From Kiritimatiellia bacterium (GTDB lineage: Bacteria; Verrucomicrobiota; Kiritimatiellia; RFP12; UBA1067), in NCBI GenBank assembly GCA_017403825.1, contig JAFRDO010000087.1, forward strand, positions 1 to 64,000: a stretch of DNA of 64,000 bases, given 5' to 3'. The notes under the pieces were generated by a model, which did not search any database, was not told where the DNA came from, and saw only the letters and a list, made by a program, of their open reading frames with translations. Positions 34,037 to 42,645 of the stretch are shown one piece after another. Each line of letters starts with the position of its first letter. Position 1 is the stretch's first letter. The position numbers and the translations under genes were made by a program.

Positions 34037-35465
34037 CTTTCGCTTCCTCTTTCACTTCCTCTACCGCCGCCACGGCCTGCACCGGCTCCTTCTCCTCAAC
34101 CGGAGCCTCAGCCTTTTCCTCGACCTTCCCTTCGGGCTTTTCCTCCGCCTTCCCCTCGGGCTTCTTGGTGCGCTTCTTCCACTGCGGCCCATACTTGGGG
34201 AACTTCTCGACCATCGAATAGACACCGTTGGTGAACGCTACGGCGTGACCGGTGGTGACAAGCCAGTTCAGGTGCTTCTCGAAGTCAGACCCCTGCGGGA
34301 ACTCGCTCTTGTCGCAGCACGGATGGCTGGAGACGAATTCCGCGGCCGCGGCAAGCTCGGGGATGGCGTGGGCGGAGTCGAACTCACGGTACTCCACGTT
34401 TGTCACGAACTCCGGACCGCGCGCATCGTTCGCCCGGAAGAACTTCATCTTGCGGTGATGGAACGCGCCGCGAAGCGCGTAGCACATGGCGTACGGCGCC
34501 CGCCTCTCGGCCTCCAGCGCGTTGCGCACGGCAGCCTGCAGCGACCTCACCGGACTCTTCAGCGCGACGTCCGCCGTAATCATGAGGTTCTTCGGGGCGG
34601 ACAGCAGCGACGCCAGTATCGTCCTCTTCAGCTCGCCTTCCGCCTGTTCGCGCGTAAGGCCCTGAGCCCCTTCCGCCGCGCCCTTGGCGAAGAACAGCGT
34701 CTTCTTCGTCGCGCCCTTGCGCCATTCCTCGATAGCTTCCGCGTCGCGCACCATCTCTATGCGGGCGCGGTACTGGTCCTCGGGCATGTCGGGATAGCGC
34801 GTGCGGATCATCTCGCGAACGACCGAGTTGAACTCGTGCACGTTCGGCGGCCCGAGCAGCACGCCCGACAGGCCGCACTTCGCGACACAGGTGAAGTTAC
34901 CCTTAGGAGGCTCGCAGTCAACCTCCTTCGCGTCGTAATAGTCGGCCAGGTGCGCGCTCAGCACGTGAGCGACCACGTCGCCCTCCTCCAGCGCGGCACA
35001 GCCACATGCCTTGCACTGGTGGAAAGAGGGCGGCGCGGACGAATCGGCGCGAGGCGTTATCTTCGCCAGCACCGACATCGGGTTATCGAGGAAGAAGTAC
35101 GCGAGATCCTTCAGCTTGTAGGCGTGAATGTCCTGCTGGATACGGCGGATGATCGCGCCAAGTGCCTTAGTCTCCGGCAGCAGCTTCACTTCGACGTCGA
35201 GCGGACGCTCGCGCGGAACAAACGGCTTGCGGTCCCCAAACGGCTTGCGATCCCCGAAGGACCGGCGGTCGCCGAACGACTTGCGGTCGCCGCCTGACTG
35301 CCTGCGGTCGCCGAACGGCCGCTGGCCCTTGCCGGAATCACGGCCGCGCCCGTCCTCCACGGACGGGCGGACCTTGCCTACGCTCACGCCAGCCGACTTC
35401 CGCGCCCAGTCGGGCGTGAAGTCGATGGACCCCAAGTCAAGCATGCCGCTGTTCTCTTCGCTCAT
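34008..35465 (-). CDS. Conserved hypothetical protein with basic repeat tail and zinc-finger-like motif
   Basis: A 485-residue protein of unrecognised family. Residues about 35-85 hold a basic tandem repeat (units like SFGDRK, PFGDRK) recalling RNA-binding RGG-type tails. A Cys/His cluster (CKACGCAALEEGDVVAHVLS then H, about 150-172) could bind zinc. The C-terminus is a long acidic/Lys low-complexity tail (about 425-485). A nucleic-acid-binding role linked to translation is suggested by the overlap with pheT and the basic repeats, but not shown. An extended -10 lies 9 nt before the ATG, so the mRNA would be leaderless; the ATG at codon 8 is a possible alternative. Confidence 0.65.
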   Translation of the reverse strand: MSEENSGMLDLGSIDFTPDWARKSAGVSVGKVRPSVEDGRGRDSGKGQRPFGDRRQSGGDRKSFGDRRSFGDRKPFGDRKPFVPRERPLDVEVKLLPETKALGAIIRRIQQDIHAYKLKDLAYFFLDNPMSVLAKITPRADSSAPPSFHQCKACGCAALEEGDVVAHVLSAHLADYYDAKEVDCEPPKGNFTCVAKCGLSGVLLGPPNVHEFNSVVREMIRTRYPDMPEDQYRARIEMVRDAEAIEEWRKGATKKTLFFAKGAAEGAQGLTREQAEGELKRTILASLLSAPKNLMITADVALKSPVRSLQAAVRNALEAERRAPYAMCYALRGAFHHRKMKFFRANDARGPEFVTNVEYREFDSAHAIPELAAAAEFVSSHPCCDKSEFPQGSDFEKHLNWLVTTGHAVAFTNGVYSMVEKFPKYGPQWKKRTKKPEGKAEEKPEGKVEEKAEAPVEEKEPVQAVAAVEEVKEEAKDETAPVVAE

Positions 35466-35474
35466 AACCCGTAT

Positions 35475-35483
35475 ATTATACCA
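35475..35483 (-). promoter_or_regulatory. Extended -10 promoter, near-leaderless, before the pheT operon
   Basis: Minus-strand TGGTATAAT ends 9 nt before the ATG at 35465. The expected start of transcription is 1-3 nt from the ATG and no Shine-Dalgarno can fit. The -35 is poor. Confidence 0.65.
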
Positions 35484-35503
35484 TTATCTGCCGCGCAACC
35501 GCG

Positions 35504-36604
35504 TCAGTCTGCCACGTAGGCGATCTTGAGGCCCTTCATGGAGATGTTCATCTCCATCGCCTCGTTCATCTTGGCAAGCGGATACTTGTGGGTGATGAGC
35601 TTCGTGATCGGAAGCTTGCGCTCCTTCGCCTCCTTGAGGAAGTCAAACGCCTGCACCCAGTCCTTCGCCTGGTACGTCCAGCTGCCGCACGCCTTGACCT
35701 GCTTGTTGCACATGTCGAGGTGCGGGCTGTACGTCGTGTCGCCGTTGTTGGTGAAGAAGCCGAGCTCGCAGAACGAGCCGCCGCGGCGGATGTACTTCCA
35801 CGCGACGGACGCCGCCTTGGGCGAGCCTGTGCACTGGAAGACCATCTCGGCGCCCTTGCCCTCGGTCAGCTCCATCACCTTCTCGATCGCGCCGGGCTTG
35901 AGCCCGTTCACCGTGTACTTCGCGCCGAGCTTCTTCGCGAACGCAAGGCGCTTGTCGTCGCCGTCGCACGCGATGATGTTGCGGACGCCGAGGCAGCGGA
36001 CCATCGCCAGCAGCAGGAGCCCGATCGGGCCGCAGCCCTGCACGAGCACGTAGCTGTTGAACTGGAAGTTGAATATCTGCTTCGCCTGCTCCACGGCGTG
36101 CACGATGACGGCCGCCGGCTCGATCAGGATGCGCAGGTCGCGGTCCATGTCGCTCACGTTGAACACGACGCCGCCCTTGTTCACCTTCATGTACTCGCCG
36201 AACCAGCCGTTCAGGTAGTGCTTCGGGCCGGGCAGGAGACCGAAGATCTCGCCGCCGTTGCAGAGCTCCATGATCTCAGGATGGAACTTGCAAGTGTCGC
36301 ACTTGCCGCAGGGCTTCAGGCCGGTCACGATCTTGTCGCCGACCTTAAGCGGCTTGCCCGTGAAGTCGGTCTTGACGTTCTTGCCGAGCGCGACGATCTC
36401 GCCCGTGCCTTCGTGGCCGAGCTGGACCGGGCAGTACTTGAAGGGATCGCCCTTGTACTCGTGCACGTCGGTGCCGCAGACGCCGCAGCCCTCGACCTTG
36501 ACGAGGATCTCGTCCGGCCCGATCGCCGGAATCGCGACCTCCTTGATTTCCATCTTCTTCGGCTCGACCAGAACCGACACCTTGCATTTCTTCGGAATCG
36601 CCAT
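35504..36604 (-). CDS. Zinc-dependent alcohol/polyol dehydrogenase
   Basis: A 366-residue medium-chain dehydrogenase. It has a catalytic zinc site (CGVCGTDVHEY and LGHEGTGE), a four-cysteine structural zinc cluster (CGKCDTCKFHPEIMELC), a Rossmann motif (VQGCGPIGLLLLAM) and NAD-binding DGDDKR. It resembles threonine/sorbitol/xylitol dehydrogenases. The substrate is unknown. Codon choice is strongly biased to C/G-ending codons, more than in neighbouring genes, suggesting high expression. It has its own promoter and AGGAAAG ribosome site, and stands alone between the pheT operon and mutL. Confidence 0.88.
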   Translation of the reverse strand: MAIPKKCKVSVLVEPKKMEIKEVAIPAIGPDEILVKVEGCGVCGTDVHEYKGDPFKYCPVQLGHEGTGEIVALGKNVKTDFTGKPLKVGDKIVTGLKPCGKCDTCKFHPEIMELCNGGEIFGLLPGPKHYLNGWFGEYMKVNKGGVVFNVSDMDRDLRILIEPAAVIVHAVEQAKQIFNFQFNSYVLVQGCGPIGLLLLAMVRCLGVRNIIACDGDDKRLAFAKKLGAKYTVNGLKPGAIEKVMELTEGKGAEMVFQCTGSPKAASVAWKYIRRGGSFCELGFFTNNGDTTYSPHLDMCNKQVKACGSWTYQAKDWVQAFDFLKEAKERKLPITKLITHKYPLAKMNEAMEMNISMKGLKIAYVAD

Positions 36605-36688
36605 TTTTCTTTCCTTTCTTGCTTTGCCAAGGCATGCGCCGCAGGGGCTCCGTCACCCCGCCGGCGCCGCATGTCCCTGACTCGTCGT

Positions 36689-36717
36689 AGTATATCAGAA
36701 ATACGCGCGGACTGTAA
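36689..36717 (-). promoter_or_regulatory. Promoter of the polyol dehydrogenase gene
   Basis: Minus strand: -35 TTACAG (36712-36717), 17-nt spacer, -10 TATACT (36689-36694). It lies between the mutL stop and the dehydrogenase ATG, giving a leader of about 78 nt. Confidence 0.6.
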
Positions 36718-36735
36718 AGTGTCGCGGGTTTTACC

Positions 36736-38553
36736 CTAGGAACGGGCGAAACGGCGGTCGAGTTCGCGCGTGGACGTGAAGATCATGACCAGCTTGCCGC
36801 GCGGACAGACGTATGGCATGCGGCAAGCACAAAGATCCTCGACAAGACGCACCGCACCCTCCTCGGTGAGCGCCGGCGACGAACCGGCGAACGACCGCGC
36901 TATCGACTTCGCTATCAGTTCCTCGCGCCAGCGGCCTCCACGGCGGCTGCCGCCGTCGGCCAGGTCGCGCGCAATCGTCGACAGTATCGACGCCGGCTGA
37001 ACCGACCCGACAAGCTGCGGCACCGCATCAACCTTGAACGTGTCGCGCCCGAACTCCTCCAGCTGAAAGCCCATCGCCCTGATTGTTTCCAGCGATGCGC
37101 GGACGCGTGCAAAGTCTACCGGACCGAGCTGGACCGTCTCCGGAATAAGCAGCGTCTGCACCGTAGGCGTCCGTTCGCCCGCGCACATGAGCCGCTCGTA
37201 GGCGATGCGCTCGCGGGCCGCATGCGGATTTATCGTCACTATGCCAGCGTCCGTCTCGATAAGCAAGTAGCCCGATGCGCTCTGGGCAAGGTAGCGAAAC
37301 CACCGCCAGGGGCGTGAACGCGGCGAATCAGGCTCAATTGCGAACTCCACCGGCAATGGAGCTGGCGCTGGCTGCGGCGGCAACGACGGTGTCGCCGACG
37401 CGCCTTCCTCGCGCTTCTCCGGTTCCTCACATCTCTCGCTCTCACGATCTTCGCGTCCCTCACTCTCACGACTCTCGCGTCCATCAAGTCGCTCTTGCCC
37501 TAAAGGTTCTTCGCGTCTCTCAAGCCCCCCTGCCACAACCGGCCCTGCGCCGCCGATGCCGGACAGCGCTGCGCCAAGCGCGGCAACGAGCGCGTTCCTC
37601 ACCGCACCACCGTCGCGGAACCTCACCTCGCGCTTCGTCGGATGCACGTTCACGTCCACGCAGGACGGGGGGAGGTCGATGAAGAGAATGGCCGCCGGAC
37701 GCCTGTCGCCAGCCTGCCTGGGACAGACCTCGCGCAGCGCGTATGCAATGACCGGGGCCGTGGCGGGACGTCCGTTCACGAACACGTACTGGTCGTGACG
37801 CAAGGGCGCGGAACGCCCGGGTCTCTCGATGTAACCGGAAATGCGGATCTGGCCGGACTCGCCGGACACGGTCAGGAGTCCCTCCAGGAAGTCGGCGCCA
37901 AAAAGGTCCCTTACCCGATCGGCCCTCGATGCCGACGGCGCAAGACGATAAAGCTCCCGTCCGTCGACCGAAAGGGAGAAACCGATGTCCGGGTGGGCCA
38001 GGGCGTGGACGGCGAACACGGACCTTACGTGTCCCTCCTCGGTGGCGTAGGCCCGGAGGAACTTGCGCCGGGCGGGCACGTTGCAGAAGAGGTCCCTCAC
38101 CTCGACGAGCGTTCCCGGCGGGCACCCGGCGGAGCGCACTTCGGCAAGCGTGCCGGCGTTGACCTGGATGCGAGTGCATTCGTCGGAGTCGGCGCGCCGC
38201 GTCGTAAGCGTAAAGCGCGAGACCGACGCTATCGACGGAATTGCTTCGCCACGAAAACCGAGCGTGTCTATCGCCTCGATGTCGGTCACGTCACGAATCT
38301 TGGACGTCGCCTGGCGTTCCAGCGAAAGGACGGCGTCGTCGCGAGTCATTCCGCAGCCGTCATCCTGCACTGAGACCAGGCGGCGGCCGCCTTGCACGAC
38401 GGACACCGCAATACGTCCGGCGCCGGCGTCGATCGCGTTCTCCACAAGTTCCTTGACTACCGACGACGGACGCTCCACTACCTCGCCGGCCGCAATCTTG
38501 TTGGCCACGTGGAGCGGCAACACCCGCACATGTCCGTCGCGCTTAGAAGTCAA
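36736..38553 (-). CDS. mutL: DNA mismatch repair protein MutL
   Basis: A 605-residue MutL. The GHKL ATPase domain is complete (IAAGEVVERPSSVVKELVEN, DDGCGM, GFRGEAIPSI), followed by the second domain (NGRPATAPVI, DVNVHPTKREVRF). A charged, repetitive linker (about 350-395) joins the C-terminal dimerisation domain. There the endonuclease motif DQHA(X)2E(X)4E appears as NPHAARERIAYE, with Asp-Gln replaced by Asn-Pro, and CPHGRP appears as CPRGKL. The nicking site may therefore be altered or lost. The frame opens at a TTG (38553) overlapping the ftsZ stop by 11 nt; a GTG at 38529, giving the family-like start VRVLPLHVANKI, is an equally good choice. Confidence 0.93.
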   Translation of the reverse strand: MTSKRDGHVRVLPLHVANKIAAGEVVERPSSVVKELVENAIDAGAGRIAVSVVQGGRRLVSVQDDGCGMTRDDAVLSLERQATSKIRDVTDIEAIDTLGFRGEAIPSIASVSRFTLTTRRADSDECTRIQVNAGTLAEVRSAGCPPGTLVEVRDLFCNVPARRKFLRAYATEEGHVRSVFAVHALAHPDIGFSLSVDGRELYRLAPSASRADRVRDLFGADFLEGLLTVSGESGQIRISGYIERPGRSAPLRHDQYVFVNGRPATAPVIAYALREVCPRQAGDRRPAAILFIDLPPSCVDVNVHPTKREVRFRDGGAVRNALVAALGAALSGIGGAGPVVAGGLERREEPLGQERLDGRESRESEGREDRESERCEEPEKREEGASATPSLPPQPAPAPLPVEFAIEPDSPRSRPWRWFRYLAQSASGYLLIETDAGIVTINPHAARERIAYERLMCAGERTPTVQTLLIPETVQLGPVDFARVRASLETIRAMGFQLEEFGRDTFKVDAVPQLVGSVQPASILSTIARDLADGGSRRGGRWREELIAKSIARSFAGSSPALTEEGAVRLVEDLCACRMPYVCPRGKLVMIFTSTRELDRRFARS

Positions 38554-39646
38554 GGCTCAGATTCTTTCGGATAAACGTCGGAATGTCCAGGTCCTCGTCG
38601 CGCCAGACCGTCGGCTCCGCGTTCTTGAAGCGTCCGCGGCCCGACGGGCCGACGCCCAGCACCCCTTTCGGTGCACGCCGACGGCGGCTGCCCATGACCG
38701 AGTCGGACGCCGGCTCCCCTCCTTCTGCACGTGTGCCGGCCTCGAACAGCATCACGACCACGGAAAGCCTGCCTGAGAACGTCGCCTCGTCGTTCACGGT
38801 CGCCAGGTCGAAGGAAAGGCCTCCGAAGGCGTTGCGCACGCCGTCGGCGACCGTGCCGACCTCGCTCAAGAGCAGATCGTCGCCTGCGAGTATGCCGCAG
38901 AGGGCGGACTTGACCGGGCCGGACGATGCCGCTAGCATCTCCGAGCGCATCAGACGGTCCACGGCCTCAGCCGCGCGTCCGGGGCCCTGAACGGTCACGG
39001 CGGCAAAGCGCCCGCGTCCGGCGCCGGCCAGCAGATGGCGCAGGCGCTCGGTGTCCAGGCGTATGTAGCCGGGCTTCTCGACGAGACGCCAGAAGAGCGT
39101 CACGCCGCTGGCAACGGTATCGACCGCACGGCGCAAAGCGTCCGCCATGTTGTCGGTGTCGCCGATCAGCTTGTCCAGCGGCAGGAAGAACGTGGCGTTG
39201 GCCGCATCCTCTATCATCGTCATGACGCCGCGGGAGTTGCGCTGCCGGTCGTCGCCCTCGAAGACGAACGGCGTGGTGGCGAACACCACGGACGGTATGC
39301 CGTGCGCGGCAAGGTGCTTCGCGGCTTCAAGCGTGGCGCCGCCGCCGGTACCGCCACCGAGAGCGGTAACTATGACGGCCAACCGGACGTCCTCAAGGTG
39401 GTCGTCAATCATTCGTATCGAGACCTCGGCCGCCAGCCGCCCGGCGACGATGTTGCCGCCAGCCCCGCGGCCCGACAGCCTGTCGCCGCCGATGAGCACG
39501 AAGTCTCCGCCCGCCTCGCCGGACGTTGCATCGGTATCCACCAGCACGCACCTGATGTCCTCTCCGAAGGCCCTTCCCACGCCGCGGGCGATGGCGCAGC
39601 CTGCAGTGCCGATGCCGATCAGAAGCATTGGGGAGTCGCTTTTCAT
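38543..39646 (-). CDS. ftsZ: Cell division protein FtsZ, highly divergent
   Basis: A 367-residue tubulin-fold protein identified by position after ftsA and by family landmarks. The P-loop strand is MLLIGIGTAGCAIARGVG, the tubulin signature is LGGGTGGGAT (residues 96-105; the usual form is GGGTGTG), and the C-terminal tail peptide is DLDIPTFIRK, as in FtsZ tails that bind FtsA. The T7 synergy loop reads IRLD where canonical FtsZ has NLD, so one catalytic Asn is missing while the Asp is kept. GTPase behaviour may differ. The ATG overlaps the ftsA stop as ATGA and the gene runs into mutL. Confidence 0.82.
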   Translation of the reverse strand: MKSDSPMLLIGIGTAGCAIARGVGRAFGEDIRCVLVDTDATSGEAGGDFVLIGGDRLSGRGAGGNIVAGRLAAEVSIRMIDDHLEDVRLAVIVTALGGGTGGGATLEAAKHLAAHGIPSVVFATTPFVFEGDDRQRNSRGVMTMIEDAANATFFLPLDKLIGDTDNMADALRRAVDTVASGVTLFWRLVEKPGYIRLDTERLRHLLAGAGRGRFAAVTVQGPGRAAEAVDRLMRSEMLAASSGPVKSALCGILAGDDLLLSEVGTVADGVRNAFGGLSFDLATVNDEATFSGRLSVVVMLFEAGTRAEGGEPASDSVMGSRRRRAPKGVLGVGPSGRGRFKNAEPTVWRDEDLDIPTFIRKNLSLDF

Positions 39647-40851
39647 CTGCTGAAGAACCTCCCGAGAAGTCCGTCAAGTATCGACTTCTCCTCGTAGTTG
39701 CGGTGAGCGTACAGCAATGCGCCGGCGATTGCAGCGTAAGACGGCGCGAACGGCTCGTCTTCAAGTCCGTCCACGTGTATCGGCCGCCCCGGGCGCACGC
39801 TCGCGCCGAACGCCTGCTCGGCGAGGGCCTCGATGTTGCGCATGCGGGCTCCGCCGCCCACGAGAACGACGCCGGCATGCAGGCGGTGAATGAGATCCAG
39901 TTCCTCCAGCCTTTCGCGGATTACCGTGAAGAGCTCCAGCAGACGGGCGTTGACGACGACGTTGAGCGCCCGCCGCGAAATCGTCCGGTTGTCCAGCAGC
40001 GTGTTCTCGCCTGGATCGACCCTGACGCGGGCGGACGCGCCGTCGTCGCCGCCGACCGTCGCGCTGGCCTCGCGGATCTTCAGGCCCTCGGCCTGTGTGT
40101 TCGTCGTCTGGAACGCATGGGCGATGTCGTTGGTGACGTGGTCGCCGCCGACGCCTATCACCTCCATCGCGGCAAGGTACCCGTCGGAATACACGGCATA
40201 GCCGGTGGAGCCTCCGCCGAGGTCAATGAGGAGCACCCCGTTCTTCCGCTCGTGGTCCTCAAGAACCGCCTCAGCGGCGCACGTCGTCGCGAAAAGCGGG
40301 TCCCGTATCTCTAGATGGGCCGCATCGGCCGCGGTCCGTGCGTCCTGGATGCGGTTGCGGTCTCCGTGAACGTGCAGCGTGTTCAGGCGCAGCAGCCGCC
40401 CTGCCATGCCCTTGGGCGATGGTATGCCGCCCATGCTGTCCAGCACGTAGTCCTGCTCCACGATGTCCAGCAGCTCGCGGTCGCGCGACGTCGGCATCGA
40501 GTGCGCGGCGCGAATGGCCGCCTCCATGTCCTCGGCGGTGACGCGCGCGCCTTCGACCTGCACGGGAGCCGAGAACGGATCGGCCCGCACGTGCTGCCCC
40601 GAGACGACCAGGAAAGCGTTACCGATGGTGATCTTCGCTCCGGACGCCTCCTGCTTGCGCTCGATCTCGCGCAGGACGGAACGGATGGACTGCGTCGCGT
40701 CCTGAATGTTCAGGATCTGGCTCTTGCGGACGCCGGCAGACGGCGTCTCGGCATGGCAGGTAACCTTGAGACGGCCGCCCGTCTCGGCCTCGCCGATGGC
40801 GAGAACCGTCCGGGTGGTTCCAAGCTCAAGCGCCGCGTAGATGTTGTTCAT
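39643..40851 (-). CDS. ftsA: Cell division protein FtsA
   Basis: A 402-residue actin-family ATPase that tethers FtsZ to the membrane. Phosphate-1 motif (ALELGTTRTVLAIG), phosphate-2 motif (LLIDLGGGSTGYAVY) and adenosine motif (VLVGGGARMRNIEALA) are clear, and the C-terminal LLGRFFSR is an amphipathic membrane-targeting tail. The 1C domain sits between the first two motifs. It begins 4 nt after the ftsQ stop and overlaps ftsZ by 4 nt. Confidence 0.92.
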   Translation of the reverse strand: MNNIYAALELGTTRTVLAIGEAETGGRLKVTCHAETPSAGVRKSQILNIQDATQSIRSVLREIERKQEASGAKITIGNAFLVVSGQHVRADPFSAPVQVEGARVTAEDMEAAIRAAHSMPTSRDRELLDIVEQDYVLDSMGGIPSPKGMAGRLLRLNTLHVHGDRNRIQDARTAADAAHLEIRDPLFATTCAAEAVLEDHERKNGVLLIDLGGGSTGYAVYSDGYLAAMEVIGVGGDHVTNDIAHAFQTTNTQAEGLKIREASATVGGDDGASARVRVDPGENTLLDNRTISRRALNVVVNARLLELFTVIRERLEELDLIHRLHAGVVLVGGGARMRNIEALAEQAFGASVRPGRPIHVDGLEDEPFAPSYAAIAGALLYAHRNYEEKSILDGLLGRFFSR

Positions 40852-40855
40852 GGCT

Positions 40856-41680
40856 TCAGTTCGTCCGTTCGGGGTCGGCGAATATGCGGTGGGGCAAGGT
40901 GGCGTTCCAGAGCCGGACCTGGCCGGCCGCTCCGCTGCGGATTGCCTTCAGGAGTTCCGTCAGACGGCAGGAAAGATCCTCGGCGGCATGGGGCGCCCGA
41001 TCGTCATCCATGCCTTCCCATGCGATCTTAACCTTTGCATAGTTGGCGCCGAGCGTCGCAAGCAGGTAATCGGGACGGGAGATGTCCACGTCCTGCACTC
41101 CCAGCTCCAGGAACTGCGGCTCGCGGCACGTCACGATCAGCCGAAGCGCAGCCTGCGCGCGCCCAGTCAGCCGGTGCCCGATTGCCGTCCCTGGCGGCGC
41201 CGGCTCGACGATCGTCGGCAGCAGCATCGTGCCGCGCATGCAGGGAAAGACAACTCCCTCGGCGTCGACAACCCTGCCGGTCAGCCCGCGGCGTCCGCGC
41301 AGGCCCATCTTCGCTATCGGGGTGCGCTCCTCGGCAACAACCACGACCTTGTTCGGCAGACGGCGGGAGACAGAGACGGACTTCAGCGTGGGAATCCGCC
41401 GCAAGACCTCCTCGCGCTTCTTCGCGAAGTCGATGAGAGCGATGTTAGCTCCGACACGAAGGCCGAGGTTCTCCGCCAGCACGTCCGCCTTAACCATCTT
41501 CCCGGACGTGATCGAGACCTGCTCCGCCATGTCGGTGATGACGCACTGCTCCAGGTAGATGTCGCGCAGCTTGCCGAAGCCGAGCAGCGCCGCGGCCAGC
41601 AGCGCAAGAACCATGACGAGCGCCACGACCAGCGCCGGACCGCGCAGACGGCTCCCCGACTCTATCTTGTTCGCCTTCAT
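40856..41680 (-). CDS. ftsQ: Cell division protein FtsQ/DivIB-like
   Basis: A 274-residue bitopic membrane protein. A short basic cytoplasmic tail is followed by one transmembrane helix (ALVVALVMVLALLAAALLGF, about 17-36), then a POTRA domain (SITSGKMVKADVLAENLGLR, ALIDFAKKREEVLRRIPTLK) and the FtsQ beta domain. POTRA phrases are typical of FtsQ. The start at 41680 is chosen because its ATG overlaps the ddl stop as ATGA. Its place between ddl and ftsA matches the classic division and cell wall cluster. Confidence 0.88.
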   Translation of the reverse strand: MKANKIESGSRLRGPALVVALVMVLALLAAALLGFGKLRDIYLEQCVITDMAEQVSITSGKMVKADVLAENLGLRVGANIALIDFAKKREEVLRRIPTLKSVSVSRRLPNKVVVVAEERTPIAKMGLRGRRGLTGRVVDAEGVVFPCMRGTMLLPTIVEPAPPGTAIGHRLTGRAQAALRLIVTCREPQFLELGVQDVDISRPDYLLATLGANYAKVKIAWEGMDDDRAPHAAEDLSCRLTELLKAIRSGAAGQVRLWNATLPHRIFADPERTN

Positions 41681-42576
41681 GTCCGGTCGGTGGCTGCGGA
41701 CTGGAGAATCCGGTCGCATACGCCCGCAAACGTAAGGCCCGTGTGCATGCCCGCCTTCGGCACGAGCGAGTGCGCGGTGAACCCTGGAGAAGTGTTGAGC
41801 TCCAGCACATAGCAGCGGCCGAGCGGAGAAACGCGGAAGTCCACGCGCGTCACGCCCCTGCAGCCGACCGCACGGTAAGCGTCGATGGCTATCTGGCGCA
41901 GCTTCTTCGCAAGGTCGCCTTCCTCTAGAAACGGATAGCGAGTCTCGTTCGAGACGTATTTCTCATCGTAGCCGTACCAGCCGCCGGGAGCGACTATCTC
42001 AAGGACCGGCCACGCCTCGCCGTCGACAACGGCCACAGTGAACTCGCGCCCGGGCACGAACTCCTCGACAAGCACCGGCCTCTCGCTGCCCTGCGCCGAG
42101 AACGCGAGATCCAACGCTCTGTTCCACTCCTCGGGACGAGAAACCTTGCTGATGCCTACGGACGAGCCGTCGCACGGGGGCTTGACCACGACAGGCAGCG
42201 GCAGCGGGCTCACCGCAGCGTCCGGCTCGGCAAGCCCCCACGCGGCCGTCGGGACGTTCTTCATCTCCAGCACCATCTTCGTCTTCACCTTGTCCATCGC
42301 AATCTGCGAGGCAAGCACCCCTGGGCCGGTGTAAGGTATGTTCAGCTCGTTAAGCGCGGCCTGCACGCCGCCGTTCTCGCCCCAGCCGCCATGCAGCGCG
42401 ATGTAGACGGCGTCCACGTCCTTCGGCATCGCATCGAGGCTCTCCTCGTCCAGCACGACGGGCACGACATCGTAGGTGCCCAGCGACGAAAGCGCGCGAA
42501 CGACGTTCTCTCCGGACTGGACGGACACGTCGCGTTCGCTCGACACGCCGCCCATCAATACTGCAATTCGCTTCAT
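41677..42576 (-). CDS. ddl: D-alanine--D-alanine ligase
   Basis: A 299-residue ATP-grasp ligase making D-Ala-D-Ala for peptidoglycan. It shows the N-terminal MKRIAVLMGGVSSERDVSVQ, the ATP-grasp loop KPPCDGSSVGISKV, EEFVPGREFTVAV, and the Mg-binding LELNTSPGFTAHSLVPKAG. The start at 42576 is fixed by the family N-terminus. The extended -10 lies only 7 nt upstream, so the mRNA should begin at or next to the ATG. First gene of the ddl-ftsQ-ftsA-ftsZ-mutL operon; murB and murC are not adjacent. Confidence 0.95.
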   Translation of the reverse strand: MKRIAVLMGGVSSERDVSVQSGENVVRALSSLGTYDVVPVVLDEESLDAMPKDVDAVYIALHGGWGENGGVQAALNELNIPYTGPGVLASQIAMDKVKTKMVLEMKNVPTAAWGLAEPDAAVSPLPLPVVVKPPCDGSSVGISKVSRPEEWNRALDLAFSAQGSERPVLVEEFVPGREFTVAVVDGEAWPVLEIVAPGGWYGYDEKYVSNETRYPFLEEGDLAKKLRQIAIDAYRAVGCRGVTRVDFRVSPLGRCYVLELNTSPGFTAHSLVPKAGMHTGLTFAGVCDRILQSAATDRT

Positions 42577-42583
42577 CCCCCGC

Positions 42584-42592
42584 ATTATACCA
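42584..42592 (-). promoter_or_regulatory. Extended -10 promoter, leaderless, for the ddl-fts-mutL operon
   Basis: Minus-strand TGGTATAAT followed by 7 nt (GCGGGGG) and then the ddl ATG. Initiation 7 nt after the -10 would fall on or beside the A of the start codon. -35 poor. Confidence 0.7.
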
Positions 42593-42645
42593 AAAAACTG
42601 CGGCGCTGCCGGGACTCGCCCGACAGCGCCTTGGTCGCTCAAACG

